From the NCBI RefSeq assembly GCF_040448305.1, contig NZ_CP148752.1, forward strand, positions 4,092,001-4,156,000: a stretch of DNA of 64,000 bases. Direction: 5' to 3'. Origin of the DNA: Pseudomonas fluorescens (lineage in GTDB: Bacteria; Pseudomonadota; Gammaproteobacteria; Pseudomonadales; Pseudomonadaceae). The position numbers and the translations under genes are program-made. Of the stretch, positions 16,583 through 25,307 are shown one piece after another. Numbering within the stretch: position 1 is the stretch's first letter; each line of letters opens with the position of its first letter. A model generated the notes under the pieces. It made no database searches, was not told where the DNA came from, and saw only the letters and a program-made list of their open reading frames with translations.

Positions 16583-18793
16583 TCAAGCGAGGATGCCCAT
16601 GGCCTTGGCACTGTTGATGGCCTGGGTGCGACGGCAGGCGCCGAGCTTGACGTTGATGTTCTTGGCGTGGGTTTTCACGGTGTTTTCCGAGATGAACAAG
16701 CGGCTGCCCACTTCGCGTACCGACATGCCTTCGGCCAGCAACTTGAGCACCGACACCTCGCGGGGTGTCAGGTCATCCTGGTAATCCGCCACGCCGGTCA
16801 GGCGAACCGGCAAAACCTTGTCGTCGTTGGCCGGTTGCTCGCGGGCGGCGATCCGGGCTTTCTGCCGTGCGATCGGCCCTTGGTAACACGCCGCGTGGAT
16901 CTTGCCCCAATGCATGCGCCGCTCGGCTTCGTACAAGTGCCAGCGGGCCTTTTCCGGGTCACGGCTGCGCGAAGCGATTTCCGACAACAGCAGATAGCCG
17001 TTGAGTACAAAGGGGGCGCAGCAGTCGCGGACCTGCAACAGCCCCGCTTGCACCACCACCTCGGCTTCGTGGGTATGGCCCTGCTGCAACAGCAACTCGC
17101 CTTGCGCGAACAGCAGCCGCCCGAGCAACGGGTAAGGTTGCGCGCCCTTCACGGTCAGTCGGTTGAGCTCGCTACGCACCAGCGATTGCGCCTGCCCCCA
17201 TTGCCCCTGGAGCATCAGCAGGCGCGTCCGGTCGACGTTGACCAGCACTTCCGACTCATGACTGCCCTGGCGTCGGGCCAGTTCCAGTGAGTGATCCAGC
17301 AGCGACTGGGCCTCGACCAGATCGCCGGCCTCCATCGCGATTCGCGCCAGGATGCAATGGCACAGCAACACCGACAGCCAATCTTCAGCCGTCAGGTCGT
17401 CAAGGGCCGCCCGACAATGCAGGCGCGCCGAATCGGCATGGCCGCGCAATGCCTGCAAGGTGCCGTACAGCGCCTGCCAGTTCGCCAGCAGGCGCTGATT
17501 GCGTCGGGTATCGGGCAGCGGCAGAAAATGCCCGAGCCGCGCCAGGCACTCGGCGGCTTCGTCCAGCCGCCCACTGAACAACAGCGCCTTGGCGCACAGG
17601 TAAATCAGGCGCGGGCTGCTGTGCAGCAACTGCGGCTCGATACGCTCACGCCAGTCCATCAGCTTGCTCAGATGCCGTTCGCCGAGGATCCAGCTCAGCC
17701 ACAAGCGCTCCATGTAATTGGCGGCCACCTCGGGCTGATCAGCGCACAACGCCTGCTCCACCGCCTCATCGACATGCCCCAGCACGCTGAGCAACTGACA
17801 GGCCCTCAGGCGCAAGCGGTTCAGTGCCAGGCCAGTCAATTGGTGCTGCAACGCCAGGGCCACGGCCGGAAGCAGCCGAAACCAGCCAGATTGTTGCTCC
17901 ACCGGGAACACAAAAGCCTGGCCGTGCAGCAGGCTGTTGAACACCCGACCGCCCTGCTGGCCTTCCCATAACTGTTCGCAGAAGTGCGCGCTGAATCGGG
18001 ACAAATGCGCGAGCCCACACAGGACCTCGCGCTGTTCCTGGCTCAGTCGCGACAACAGTTCGCGCTCAAGGTATTGGGCGAGCAAGGGTGAGGACTGTGC
18101 CTGTTCCAAAGAAAGCGACAGGCGAATACCGGCGCACCACCCGCCTGTCTCATGCCAGAGTTTTTCTCTGGCCGGTGCATCGGTGTGCGGCGCCAGGGCA
18201 TCGATCAGCGATTCGAACTCATCGGGGCGCAGGGCCAGTTGCCCGGTGCCCAGCTCCTGCAACTGCCCGGTCAGCATCAAGCGCGGCAGATTCCAGTCCG
18301 GGCGCTGGCGGCAGGTGACCAGCACTTGCAGTCGTGGTGTTTTGAGGGACAGGAGTTGATCGAACCAGTGGTTCAGGTCTGCGGGCATATCGACGGGAAG
18401 ATCGTCGAATACCAGGTGGATTGGGGCTACCTCAAGGGCCTCATCGCGAGCAGGCTCGCTCCTACAGTTGACCGCGTTCCCCTGTAGGAGCGAGCCTGCT
18501 CGCGATAGCAATAGCTCAGGCACCACAGCTCTTGAATCGAGAAACGCCAATACTGCATCCGCCGCAGTATCAACCGCCAACCCCAATTCACCCGCCAATC
18601 CTGAAATGAAGTGCTCCAGCGTCTGCCACTGTGCACCCAAAGACATCCACACCACTTGCCCCGGCGGCGCAACGCCTTGCAAATACTGCTGCAACAATGA
18701 CGTCTTGCCGTACCCGGCAGGCGCGCAAAGCAGTTGCAAGCGGCACTGCTTGCCCTCAAGTGCATCGATCAGATGCGGCCGTGGCACAAACAT
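16583..18793 (-). CDS. MalT-like LuxR-family regulator with an in-frame REP insertion
   Basis: 736-residue ATP-dependent activator of the MalT/AlkS type. Walker A is LLCAPAGYGKTSLLQQY, Walker B is HLVFDDLP, then a long TPR-like sensor region and a C-terminal LuxR helix-turn-helix (LTPREVSVLKLLAEGMSVRE to INVKLG). Start set at 18793 (MFVPRPHLIDALEG) with GAGG upstream; an earlier ATG at 18883 would lie beyond its own operator. Residues about 96-117 (SRAGSLLQG and CRSEPARDEA) are a translated REP pair between the Walker boxes, 66 bp long, so the frame is kept. Palindrome site B lies in its promoter, which suggests autoregulation. It is a likely activator of the island. Whether the REP-bearing protein still works is unknown. 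Confidence 0.92.
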   Translation of the reverse strand: MFVPRPHLIDALEGKQCRLQLLCAPAGYGKTSLLQQYLQGVAPPGQVVWMSLGAQWQTLEHFISGLAGELGLAVDTAADAVLAFLDSRAVVPELLLSRAGSLLQGNAVNCRSEPARDEALEVAPIHLVFDDLPVDMPADLNHWFDQLLSLKTPRLQVLVTCRQRPDWNLPRLMLTGQLQELGTGQLALRPDEFESLIDALAPHTDAPAREKLWHETGGWCAGIRLSLSLEQAQSSPLLAQYLERELLSRLSQEQREVLCGLAHLSRFSAHFCEQLWEGQQGGRVFNSLLHGQAFVFPVEQQSGWFRLLPAVALALQHQLTGLALNRLRLRACQLLSVLGHVDEAVEQALCADQPEVAANYMERLWLSWILGERHLSKLMDWRERIEPQLLHSSPRLIYLCAKALLFSGRLDEAAECLARLGHFLPLPDTRRNQRLLANWQALYGTLQALRGHADSARLHCRAALDDLTAEDWLSVLLCHCILARIAMEAGDLVEAQSLLDHSLELARRQGSHESEVLVNVDRTRLLMLQGQWGQAQSLVRSELNRLTVKGAQPYPLLGRLLFAQGELLLQQGHTHEAEVVVQAGLLQVRDCCAPFVLNGYLLLSEIASRSRDPEKARWHLYEAERRMHWGKIHAACYQGPIARQKARIAAREQPANDDKVLPVRLTGVADYQDDLTPREVSVLKLLAEGMSVREVGSRLFISENTVKTHAKNINVKLGACRRTQAINSAKAMGILA
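18443..18508. repeat. REP pair inside the LuxR-type regulator gene
   Basis: Inverted copies TCGCGAGCAGGCTCGCTCCT (from 18444) and GTAGGAGCGAGCCTGCTCGC (from 18483) lie wholly inside an open reading frame. The segment is 66 bp, a multiple of three. All other REPs in this window are intergenic. Confidence 0.9.
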
Positions 18794-18851
18794 GGCGGAC
18801 CTCGCTGATGGGAAGTGGACTCCATCATTGAGCCGGACACCGGTTTGCGCG

Positions 18852-18868
18852 CCACCCGCATCAGGTGG
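18852..18868 (-). promoter_or_regulatory. Island operator, site B (first LuxR regulator gene)
   Basis: CCACCCGCATCAGGTGG, one mismatch from a perfect palindrome. AATGAT (18824-18829) lies 22 bp downstream on the minus strand, a fair -10. The predicted transcript start near 18818 leaves a 25-base leader before the ATG at 18793. Confidence 0.75.
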
Positions 18869-18931
18869 GTGCAAGCCCTGCAATGCACAACGCCCTGCGA
18901 ACAGGGCGTTGCTTGAGGCGAGGGCGAACGG

Positions 18932-20299
18932 TCAGCGAATGCCGTCGTTGCGCAGCGCAGCCGGGGTGAAATCGGTCATCTTCGCGGTCAAGCCATAGGT
19001 GGTGGCATGCCTGGACTGGTTGGTCATGGCCAGCACGTTGTAGCGGCCTGCGATCAGATCGTAGATACCGAGCATCGCGAAGTTCGGCGCGCCACGCTCG
19101 TAATCGTTGATCGCATAACCTTCCGCCACCCGCCACAGCTGGCCACGACCGTCGTAGTGATCGACCTCGGCCAGTTGCCAGGTGTCCTCATCGAAGTACA
19201 TGTCACGCTTGGCATACACGTGACGCTGACCCGGCTTGAGCGTGGCCTGCACGTGCCAGACGCGGTGCAACTCGTAGCGCGTCAGGTCCTGGTTGATATG
19301 CCCCGGCTTGATGATGTCGTCATACTTGACCTTCGGCGACTGCAACTTGTAGTTGTTGTACGGGATGTACAGCTCCTGTTTGCCCACCAGTTTCCAGTCA
19401 TAACGATCCGGCGCGCCGTTCATCATGTCGGTGTTGTCGGCGGTGCGCATGCCGTCGGAGCCGTTGCCCGGGCCATCGTAAGCCACTTGCGGTGCACGCC
19501 GTACGCGGCGCTGGCCGGCGTTGTAGACCCACGCCAGGCGCGGTTCCTTGACCTGGTCGATGGTCTCGTGGATCAGGATCACACTACCGGCCATGCGCGA
19601 CGGCGCGGTGATTTCCTGTTTGTAGTAGTACAGGACGTTATCGGCCTGCCCGGCATCGACGCCTTCCATCAATTGCGGGAAAGCCAGTTTGTCTTCGTAC
19701 TCGACAATGTTGTAAGAACCATTGGTTTGCGGGGCAGCCTGGGCCGCAATACGTTCCATGTTGCCGCCGCGATAACGGTTGGTGTGGTTCCAGTACACCT
19801 CCACACCGTTCTTTGGAATCGGGAACGGGTAATAGCGGGTCTGAGTGAAGTTCACCAGGCCGTTGCCATCGGGGGTCAGTTCGGTGGTTACCGCGCTTTT
19901 CCTGGCGATGTCATAGATGTTTTGTGGCGAGGCTGCGGTGCGCTGGGTCTTGAACACCGGGATCTTGTAGCTGTCCGGATAGCGCTTGAACATCGCCAGC
20001 TGGCCCGGGGTCAGCTTGTCCTTGTACTGGTCGACATTGGCTGCCGTGATCACGAACTGCGGTTTTTCGCCGGCAAACGGATCGCCGAGAAAACCATTGT
20101 CGAGTGCCGCCGCGCCGGGTTTGAGGCCCCCGGTCCAGGCCGGAATGCTGCCGTTGGCATTGCCCTCTTTCTGTGCCCCCAACGGCGTCAGCGTAGTCCC
20201 CAGTTGCGCCGCCTCCTGTGGCGAAACCGCGGCCATCACACCGCTGGCCAGCAACGACAGACTCAGTGCGCCAGCGCGCAGAATTAAACGTGCGTTCAT
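18932..20299 (-). CDS. DUF1329 exported protein
   Basis: 455 residues of the DUF1329 family (LolA/LolB-like outer-membrane lipid or lipoprotein-carrier fold). Start at 20299 (MNARLILRAGALSLSLL) with GAGGAAAC upstream; signal peptide ends near VMA-AVSP. Family marks include GGLKPGAAALDN, WTGGL and the C-terminal aromatic-rich barrel half (KRDMYFDEDTWQLAEVDHYDG). No enzyme motif. Its usual partner, a DUF1302 protein, is immediately upstream. Such pairs accompany degradation of hydrophobic compounds (esters, terpenoids, steroids) and are thought to help uptake or transit through the envelope. Confidence 0.9.
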   Translation of the reverse strand: MNARLILRAGALSLSLLASGVMAAVSPQEAAQLGTTLTPLGAQKEGNANGSIPAWTGGLKPGAAALDNGFLGDPFAGEKPQFVITAANVDQYKDKLTPGQLAMFKRYPDSYKIPVFKTQRTAASPQNIYDIARKSAVTTELTPDGNGLVNFTQTRYYPFPIPKNGVEVYWNHTNRYRGGNMERIAAQAAPQTNGSYNIVEYEDKLAFPQLMEGVDAGQADNVLYYYKQEITAPSRMAGSVILIHETIDQVKEPRLAWVYNAGQRRVRRAPQVAYDGPGNGSDGMRTADNTDMMNGAPDRYDWKLVGKQELYIPYNNYKLQSPKVKYDDIIKPGHINQDLTRYELHRVWHVQATLKPGQRHVYAKRDMYFDEDTWQLAEVDHYDGRGQLWRVAEGYAINDYERGAPNFAMLGIYDLIAGRYNVLAMTNQSRHATTYGLTAKMTDFTPAALRNDGIR

Positions 20300-20325
20300 G
20301 TTCAGTTTCCTCTGGCAGGGTTGCA

Positions 20326-22158
20326 TCAGAAATTCACGCCGAAGCTCAGCGCGGCATAGTCGCGGTCGACGTTGGTGTTGAAATCGCCACCGAAGTAGTT
20401 GGTGTAACTCAGGCTGGCGGTGTAGGTGTTCTGGTAGTCGGCGTCGACACCGAGGCTCACGGCCTTGGAGCCTTCATCGAAGTTCGGGCCGTAACCCTGC
20501 ACGTCGTGGGACCAGGCGATGTTCGGCGACAGGTTGATACCGGCGATCACGTTCTGGTAATCGAGCTTGCCGCGCAGGCGATAACCCCAGCTGCTGCTGG
20601 TGTAGAAGCCATCGTTGTTGCACTCCTGCGCCGGGTTGCTGGCGTTGGGCAGGCCCGCTGCGGTCCCACGGCAAGTGGCCGCCCCCGCTGCGCCCGGCAG
20701 TTCGCCGGAACCGAAGGCCGGGCTGCGACCGAAGCGCAGGTCCGTACCGTCCGCCTTGCCCAGGCCGTTGATCTTGTTGTAACCCACCTCGCCCACCAGG
20801 GTCAGGCGACTGGCGCCGAAGACCTGATCGAAGAACTGCGTGGCGGTCACCTGGGCCTGGGTCACCGGCATGCGCTTGTAGCCGTTGACCTCGGCACCCA
20901 GGGTACGTCCGGCGAAACCGGTGGTGATCAGCGGTGACGTCGCGCCGAAAGTCGCGGCGGACAACAGGTCAGCGGTGTTCAGTTGCAGCGGCATGTTCGG
21001 CCGGTAGCTGAGTTCGCCACCGAGCGATACGCCGGCGACGTTGGTCTGGAAGCTCAAGCCGTACAGACGAATGTCTTCCGGGTAATCGATGAAGTAACGC
21101 GCACTGCGCGCCGAGGCCAAGCCACCGGCCGGGTTGCTCATCTGATTGATGCTCAGGAGCGGGTTGCGGCTGTGGTAGTTCATCGCGTAGGCGCCGAACT
21201 CGGTGTCGTTGGCTTCCGGCACATACCAGCGCAGCGCCAGGCCATACTGGCCACCGTCGCGCGCATCGTTGTCCTTCAGGCGCGGGATGAACGCGTCGTC
21301 GGTGCCGGCAGCAATGGCAGCCAGACCGCCGGTGTTCTTCGCAACACCCGGTGGCAGGTCGAGACCGGCGATCACCAGGCGATCGTCACAGCCTTGCGGC
21401 ACACCGTCGTTGCCGAAGAACGTGCCGCAGTTATCGACCACCGACTTGTCCCATTGCAGCTGGTAGAAACCTTCAGCGGTGATGTTGTCGGCCAGGCCCT
21501 GGGACACGTAGAGCAGATTGACCGGGATCAGGCCCTCCTTCACTTCCGCACCCGGGCGACGCAAGGCGGCGACGTCGATCGGGTTGATGCTGTTGATCGA
21601 GTTGCCGATGAAGGTACTCTCGCCCCAGCTCACCACTTGCTTGCCCAGGCGCACGTTGCCGACCTGATCGCCAATCGTGTAGTTGTGGTAGACGAAGCTG
21701 TCGAGGAACATCGCGCCGGACGACTTGGCCGCACGGTCACGTCCCGAGTCGTCGATGTCATAGAACGGACGGCTCTCGTCCATCAGCTCGAAGTCGTACC
21801 AGTATTTACCGCGCACGAAGGCGCCGCTGTCGCCGTACTTGAGCTCCAGGTCATGCACGCCCTTGAAGATCTTCGAGAAGGTTTCACCCTTCTTGAAGTT
21901 CAGGCGGTTGTCGTCGGTGGTCCGGGACGCGGACTTGCCGCCGGTGACACCCTGGGAGTTGAAGTTGGAGATGAATTGCTTGTCTGGATCAGCTGCCGAC
22001 CAGCTCGCGCCAATCGACAGCGACGAATCGAAATTGCCCTGAATTTCCCCGATATTGAAAGCGACAGCGTGAGCCTCATTGCTCGCGCAAGTGGCAACCA
22101 TCACAGCGACGGCCAGCAGACTCGGCTGGAAGACTCCGCGCATTGTTTTTGTTGTCAT
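20326..22158 (-). CDS. DUF1302 outer-membrane protein
   Basis: 610 residues, signal peptide at the start (cleavage near NEAHA-VAF), then a long beta-barrel-type sequence ending in a typical C-terminal Phe (ALSFGVNF). GWRLGKQVVSWGES-like segments (VRLGKQVVSWGESTFIGNSI) and SYRPNMPLQL are characteristic of DUF1302. Probably a porin-like outer-membrane protein for a hydrophobic substrate. First gene of a two-gene operon with the DUF1329 gene, with palindrome site G and a TAGCAT -10 upstream, so it belongs to the island regulon. Confidence 0.92.
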   Translation of the reverse strand: MTTKTMRGVFQPSLLAVAVMVATCASNEAHAVAFNIGEIQGNFDSSLSIGASWSAADPDKQFISNFNSQGVTGGKSASRTTDDNRLNFKKGETFSKIFKGVHDLELKYGDSGAFVRGKYWYDFELMDESRPFYDIDDSGRDRAAKSSGAMFLDSFVYHNYTIGDQVGNVRLGKQVVSWGESTFIGNSINSINPIDVAALRRPGAEVKEGLIPVNLLYVSQGLADNITAEGFYQLQWDKSVVDNCGTFFGNDGVPQGCDDRLVIAGLDLPPGVAKNTGGLAAIAAGTDDAFIPRLKDNDARDGGQYGLALRWYVPEANDTEFGAYAMNYHSRNPLLSINQMSNPAGGLASARSARYFIDYPEDIRLYGLSFQTNVAGVSLGGELSYRPNMPLQLNTADLLSAATFGATSPLITTGFAGRTLGAEVNGYKRMPVTQAQVTATQFFDQVFGASRLTLVGEVGYNKINGLGKADGTDLRFGRSPAFGSGELPGAAGAATCRGTAAGLPNASNPAQECNNDGFYTSSSWGYRLRGKLDYQNVIAGINLSPNIAWSHDVQGYGPNFDEGSKAVSLGVDADYQNTYTASLSYTNYFGGDFNTNVDRDYAALSFGVNF

Positions 22159-22224
22159 GCGGTTTCTCCGGTTAAGGATTAAGTGTTGGAGCGCCCATGC
22201 TAGCGGCGCTCCGTTGGTGGTCTC

Positions 22225-22240
22225 ACACCCGAACGGGTGA
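22225..22240 (-). promoter_or_regulatory. Island operator, site G (DUF1302-DUF1329 operon), variant spacing
   Basis: ACACCCG-AA-CGGGTGA: the same arms as the island operator but with a 2-base centre. TAGCAT (22197-22202) follows after 22 bp on the minus strand. A half-like copy, CCACCCGGTTCG, lies further upstream (22280-22291). Confidence 0.65.
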
Positions 22241-22325
22241 TTTGAAACAGCGTTATTGATGGGGTTTTGTGCCGCGTAACCACCCGGTTCGAACGACGCT
22301 CACCGTGCGTTACGCTCGGTGACAC

Positions 22326-23114
22326 TCACCCGGTAAAAGTTGGTGCTCGCTTGTCGATAAACGCCGCCACGGCTTCGCGGTGATCGGCGGTCTGGTGCGA
22401 CAACACCTGGAACGTCGCCGACATTTCCAGCAGCGTGTCGAGTCGGGTGTGCAAGGCCTCGCGCAACAAACGCTTGGCCAGTCTCACGGCGTGAGGCGGG
22501 TTGGCGGCGATCGACGCAGCGATGTCCCGCGCCGTATCCAGCAACTGCTCGGCGGGAACAACGCGGGACACCAGGTTCCATTGCTCGGCCTGGCGAGCGT
22601 CGATCATTTGTCCGGTCAGGGTCAGTTCGGTGGCACGGGACAAACCGATGATGCGTGGCAACAACCAGGCACCGCCGTCGCCAGGAATGATCCCCAACTT
22701 GACGAAACTCTCGGCAAACTTCGCGTGCTCCGACGCCACGCGGATGTCACACATGCACGCCAGATCCAGCCCCGCGCCGATGGCCGCGCCATTGACCGCG
22801 GCGATCACCGGCACTTCCAGATTGAACAACGCCAGGGGTAAGCGCTGAATGCCGGTGCGATATTCCTGACGCAATTGCATGCCCGACATCTGCGCATAGC
22901 GATCCATGTCGCGCACGTTGCCACCGGAGCAGAACGCCGTGCCGGCGCCGGTGATGATCACTGCACGCACACTGCTGTCGCGTTCGATTCGCTCAATGGC
23001 TTCGAGGAATTCCGACACGGCGCTGTTGCCGGTCAGCGGATTGCGTCGCTCGGGGTCATTCATTGTCAGGGTGACGACATGACCTTCCTGTTCGTATTTC
23101 AAAAACGGGCTCAT
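22326..23114 (-). CDS. Enoyl-CoA hydratase/isomerase family protein
   Basis: 262-residue crotonase-fold protein. The oxyanion hole regions are visible (FCSGGNVRDM, NGAAIGAGLDLA). The two Glu of classical hydratases are not both kept: the first is Asp (GAGLDLACM) and the second position reads AESFVKLG with Phe. The segment IIPGDGGAWLLPRIIG resembles PaaG-type isomerases. It may therefore isomerise a double bond or cleave a ring rather than hydrate. Last gene of the five-gene operon that starts at 27680, 9 bp after the preceding stop. Confidence 0.88.
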   Translation of the reverse strand: MSPFLKYEQEGHVVTLTMNDPERRNPLTGNSAVSEFLEAIERIERDSSVRAVIITGAGTAFCSGGNVRDMDRYAQMSGMQLRQEYRTGIQRLPLALFNLEVPVIAAVNGAAIGAGLDLACMCDIRVASEHAKFAESFVKLGIIPGDGGAWLLPRIIGLSRATELTLTGQMIDARQAEQWNLVSRVVPAEQLLDTARDIAASIAANPPHAVRLAKRLLREALHTRLDTLLEMSATFQVLSHQTADHREAVAAFIDKRAPTFTG

Positions 23115-23123
23115 GAATGATCC

Positions 23124-24125
23124 TCAGGCCGATGGGGACAGGGTGACGTGACGCACGAAATGGCTGGCGCAGGTATCCGGTTGTTGAAGAAACGCCTGGC
23201 CGACGATGCCGTTCCACCAGGTTTCCGAGCCGTCGCTGATGCGCCACTCGTGCAGGCGCCGGGTGAACAGTTGCAAGTCCAGTTCTTCGGTCACGCCGAT
23301 GGCGCCGAACAGTGCGTGGGCGATGGCAGTGACTTGAGGCACGGCCATGCTGGTCCGCGCTTTGGCAATGGCCGTCGCCATCAGGTCCGGCACCTGCAAA
23401 GCGCCGGAAAACGCCAGTTCAGCGGCGATGCGCGCGGCGGCCACTTGCTCGGCCATCACGCTGAGTTGATGCTGCACGGCCTGGAATTTGCCAATGGCCT
23501 TGCCGAACTGCACCCGGTCGTTGCAGTACGCCAGCGTCATGGCGAGAACCTGCTCCATGGCCCCGGCGATGGCGGCGGCGTGAATGGCGGCATTGAACAC
23601 TCGTACTTCTTCGCCGTTATTGCCGATTGCGCTGCCAAGTGAATCCTGCGGCCAGTACAAGGTGGCGCATTGACTGCCGTGAACGCCCGTGGGCTCGCGG
23701 CGGGCGAGGCTGCAATCGAGCAGCAGCAACTCGCCGTCCAGGTTGACCAGGGCGAAATCAGCCAACAAACCAAACGCCACACGCGGCACACACAACAGGC
23801 CATCGGGCTGGTGGCAGGCCGTACCGGCCAGGGTCAACATGCCGGTCGGTGGCCGGCTCGGGCAGTCACGCATCAACGCGCGGGCGGCAATGCTTTGCGC
23901 CGCCGGGACCGGCAGCGCGCAGCGACCGAAGGCGACAAAAATCGGCAGCAGTGCATTCAGCGCCAGTCCCGCGCCACCAGCGACTTCAGGCGTCAGCAAT
24001 TCGAGAAAACCGCTGTCTTCCAGGGCACTCCACAGCGTTACAGCGCTGTCTCCGCTTTCCACGGCACGGACCAGCGCCGGCGTGCACAAGTCGCTGAGGA
24101 TCTTTTCAATGGCTTCAGTGAACAT
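23124..24125 (-). CDS. Short acyl-CoA dehydrogenase, likely non-catalytic partner (pair 2)
   Basis: 333 residues, short for the family but close to the size of FadE28 (about 340) of cholesterol side-chain degradation. The catalytic ER at helix G is absent (AAIAGAMEQVLAM) and the MCAD Glu position reads SDGSETWWN. The flavin-contact segment DRVQFGKAIGKFQAVQH remains. It lies 24 bp downstream of a dehydrogenase that keeps the ER, so the two likely form a heterotetramer. Confidence 0.88.
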   Translation of the reverse strand: MFTEAIEKILSDLCTPALVRAVESGDSAVTLWSALEDSGFLELLTPEVAGGAGLALNALLPIFVAFGRCALPVPAAQSIAARALMRDCPSRPPTGMLTLAGTACHQPDGLLCVPRVAFGLLADFALVNLDGELLLLDCSLARREPTGVHGSQCATLYWPQDSLGSAIGNNGEEVRVFNAAIHAAAIAGAMEQVLAMTLAYCNDRVQFGKAIGKFQAVQHQLSVMAEQVAAARIAAELAFSGALQVPDLMATAIAKARTSMAVPQVTAIAHALFGAIGVTEELDLQLFTRRLHEWRISDGSETWWNGIVGQAFLQQPDTCASHFVRHVTLSPSA

Positions 24126-24149
24126 GAAGTTTTTCCTATTCGAGGTGCA

Positions 24150-25307
24150 TCAGCGCAGGCCGAGGCCGCGGGCGATCATGCCGCGCAGGATTTCCCGGGT
24201 GCCGCCGCGCAACGAGAAGGTCGGCGCGACCTGGTTCAGGTAGGCGACCGTGCGGTACAGCTCGTCATCGACGGGGATGTCCGGATGGGCGCTGATCGCC
24301 GAGGCAATCGCTGACGGAATCGCCTGTTCGAATTCAGTGCCGATGTCCTTGACCAGCGCGGCTTCCACCACCGGGCTTTCACCCCGGGCGAGCAATGCAG
24401 TCAGCGCCAGCGAGAGGTTGCGCAGGCAGGTCAACTGCGTGAGGAAACTGCCGAGCAACGCGGATTCCTGTGCAGTGGCGCCGTGACGGCGCAAGGTGTC
24501 GGCCCACAGATCGAGCAACACCACGCTGGAGTAGAAACGCTCCGGCCCGCTGCGCTCGAACGCGAGTTCGGCATTCACCTGCTTCCAGCCGCTGCCCTCC
24601 TCGCCCACCAACGCGTCTTCACCGAGCAAGACGTCGTCGAAGGCCACTTCGGAGAAATGCGCGTCGCCGGCCAGGTCGACAATGGGACGCACGCTGATGC
24701 CTGGCTGCCTGAGGTCGATGATGAATTGTGACAGCCCGTTGTGACGGTCCTCGGGCGAACCGCTGGTGCGCACCAAGGCGATCATGTAGTCGGCGTGATG
24801 AGCATTGGTGGTCCAGATCTTGCGCCCGCTCAGACGCCAGCCTTCAGGGCAACGGGTGGCGCGGCTGCGCACGCTGGCCAGGTCAGACCCCGAGTTCGGT
24901 TCGCTCATGCCGATGCAGAAAAACGCCTTGCCGGCGCAGATGCGCGGCAGGAAAAAATCCTTCTGCGCGTCGTTGCCGAATTTCAGGATCAACGGCCCGC
25001 TCTGGCGGTCGGCGATCCAGTGCGCCGCCACCGGAGCACCGGCCGACAGCAGTTCCTCGACCAGCACGAAGCGACTGAATGCATCCAGCCCGGCACCGCC
25101 ATAAGCAGCCGGCAAGGTCAGGCCGACCCAGCCACGTTGCGCCAGTTGGCGACTGAAACCGGCGTCAAAACCGGTCCAGCTGCGGGCCCGTACATCCGCC
25201 GGGACGCTCGGCAGATGCTCGGCCAGAAAACCTTTGACCTCGGCACGAAAGGCCTCGGCGTGTGGCGGCAGCGCGGTCAGGCGAAAGGCGTCGAGCAAGC
25301 TGCTCAC
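24150..25307 (-). CDS. Acyl-CoA dehydrogenase, catalytic partner (pair 2)
   Basis: 385 residues. A GTG start at 25307 is chosen because GGAGGTG precedes it and it overlaps the thiolase stop (GTGA), giving coupling; an upstream ATG would start inside the thiolase gene. FAD/substrate motifs: CIGMSEPNSGSDLASVRS and SGRKIWTTNAHHA. The likely base is in LAFERSGPERF; the C-terminal motif is LRGGTREIL. Pairs with the short dehydrogenase downstream. Confidence 0.9.
   Translation of the reverse strand: MSSLLDAFRLTALPPHAEAFRAEVKGFLAEHLPSVPADVRARSWTGFDAGFSRQLAQRGWVGLTLPAAYGGAGLDAFSRFVLVEELLSAGAPVAAHWIADRQSGPLILKFGNDAQKDFFLPRICAGKAFFCIGMSEPNSGSDLASVRSRATRCPEGWRLSGRKIWTTNAHHADYMIALVRTSGSPEDRHNGLSQFIIDLRQPGISVRPIVDLAGDAHFSEVAFDDVLLGEDALVGEEGSGWKQVNAELAFERSGPERFYSSVVLLDLWADTLRRHGATAQESALLGSFLTQLTCLRNLSLALTALLARGESPVVEAALVKDIGTEFEQAIPSAIASAISAHPDIPVDDELYRTVAYLNQVAPTFSLRGGTREILRGMIARGLGLR

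Noticed and set aside
22280..22296. CCACCCGGTTCG, considered as a further full island operator
   Set aside because: The right arm does not match (CGAACGA); at best a half-site, so it is only mentioned with site G.
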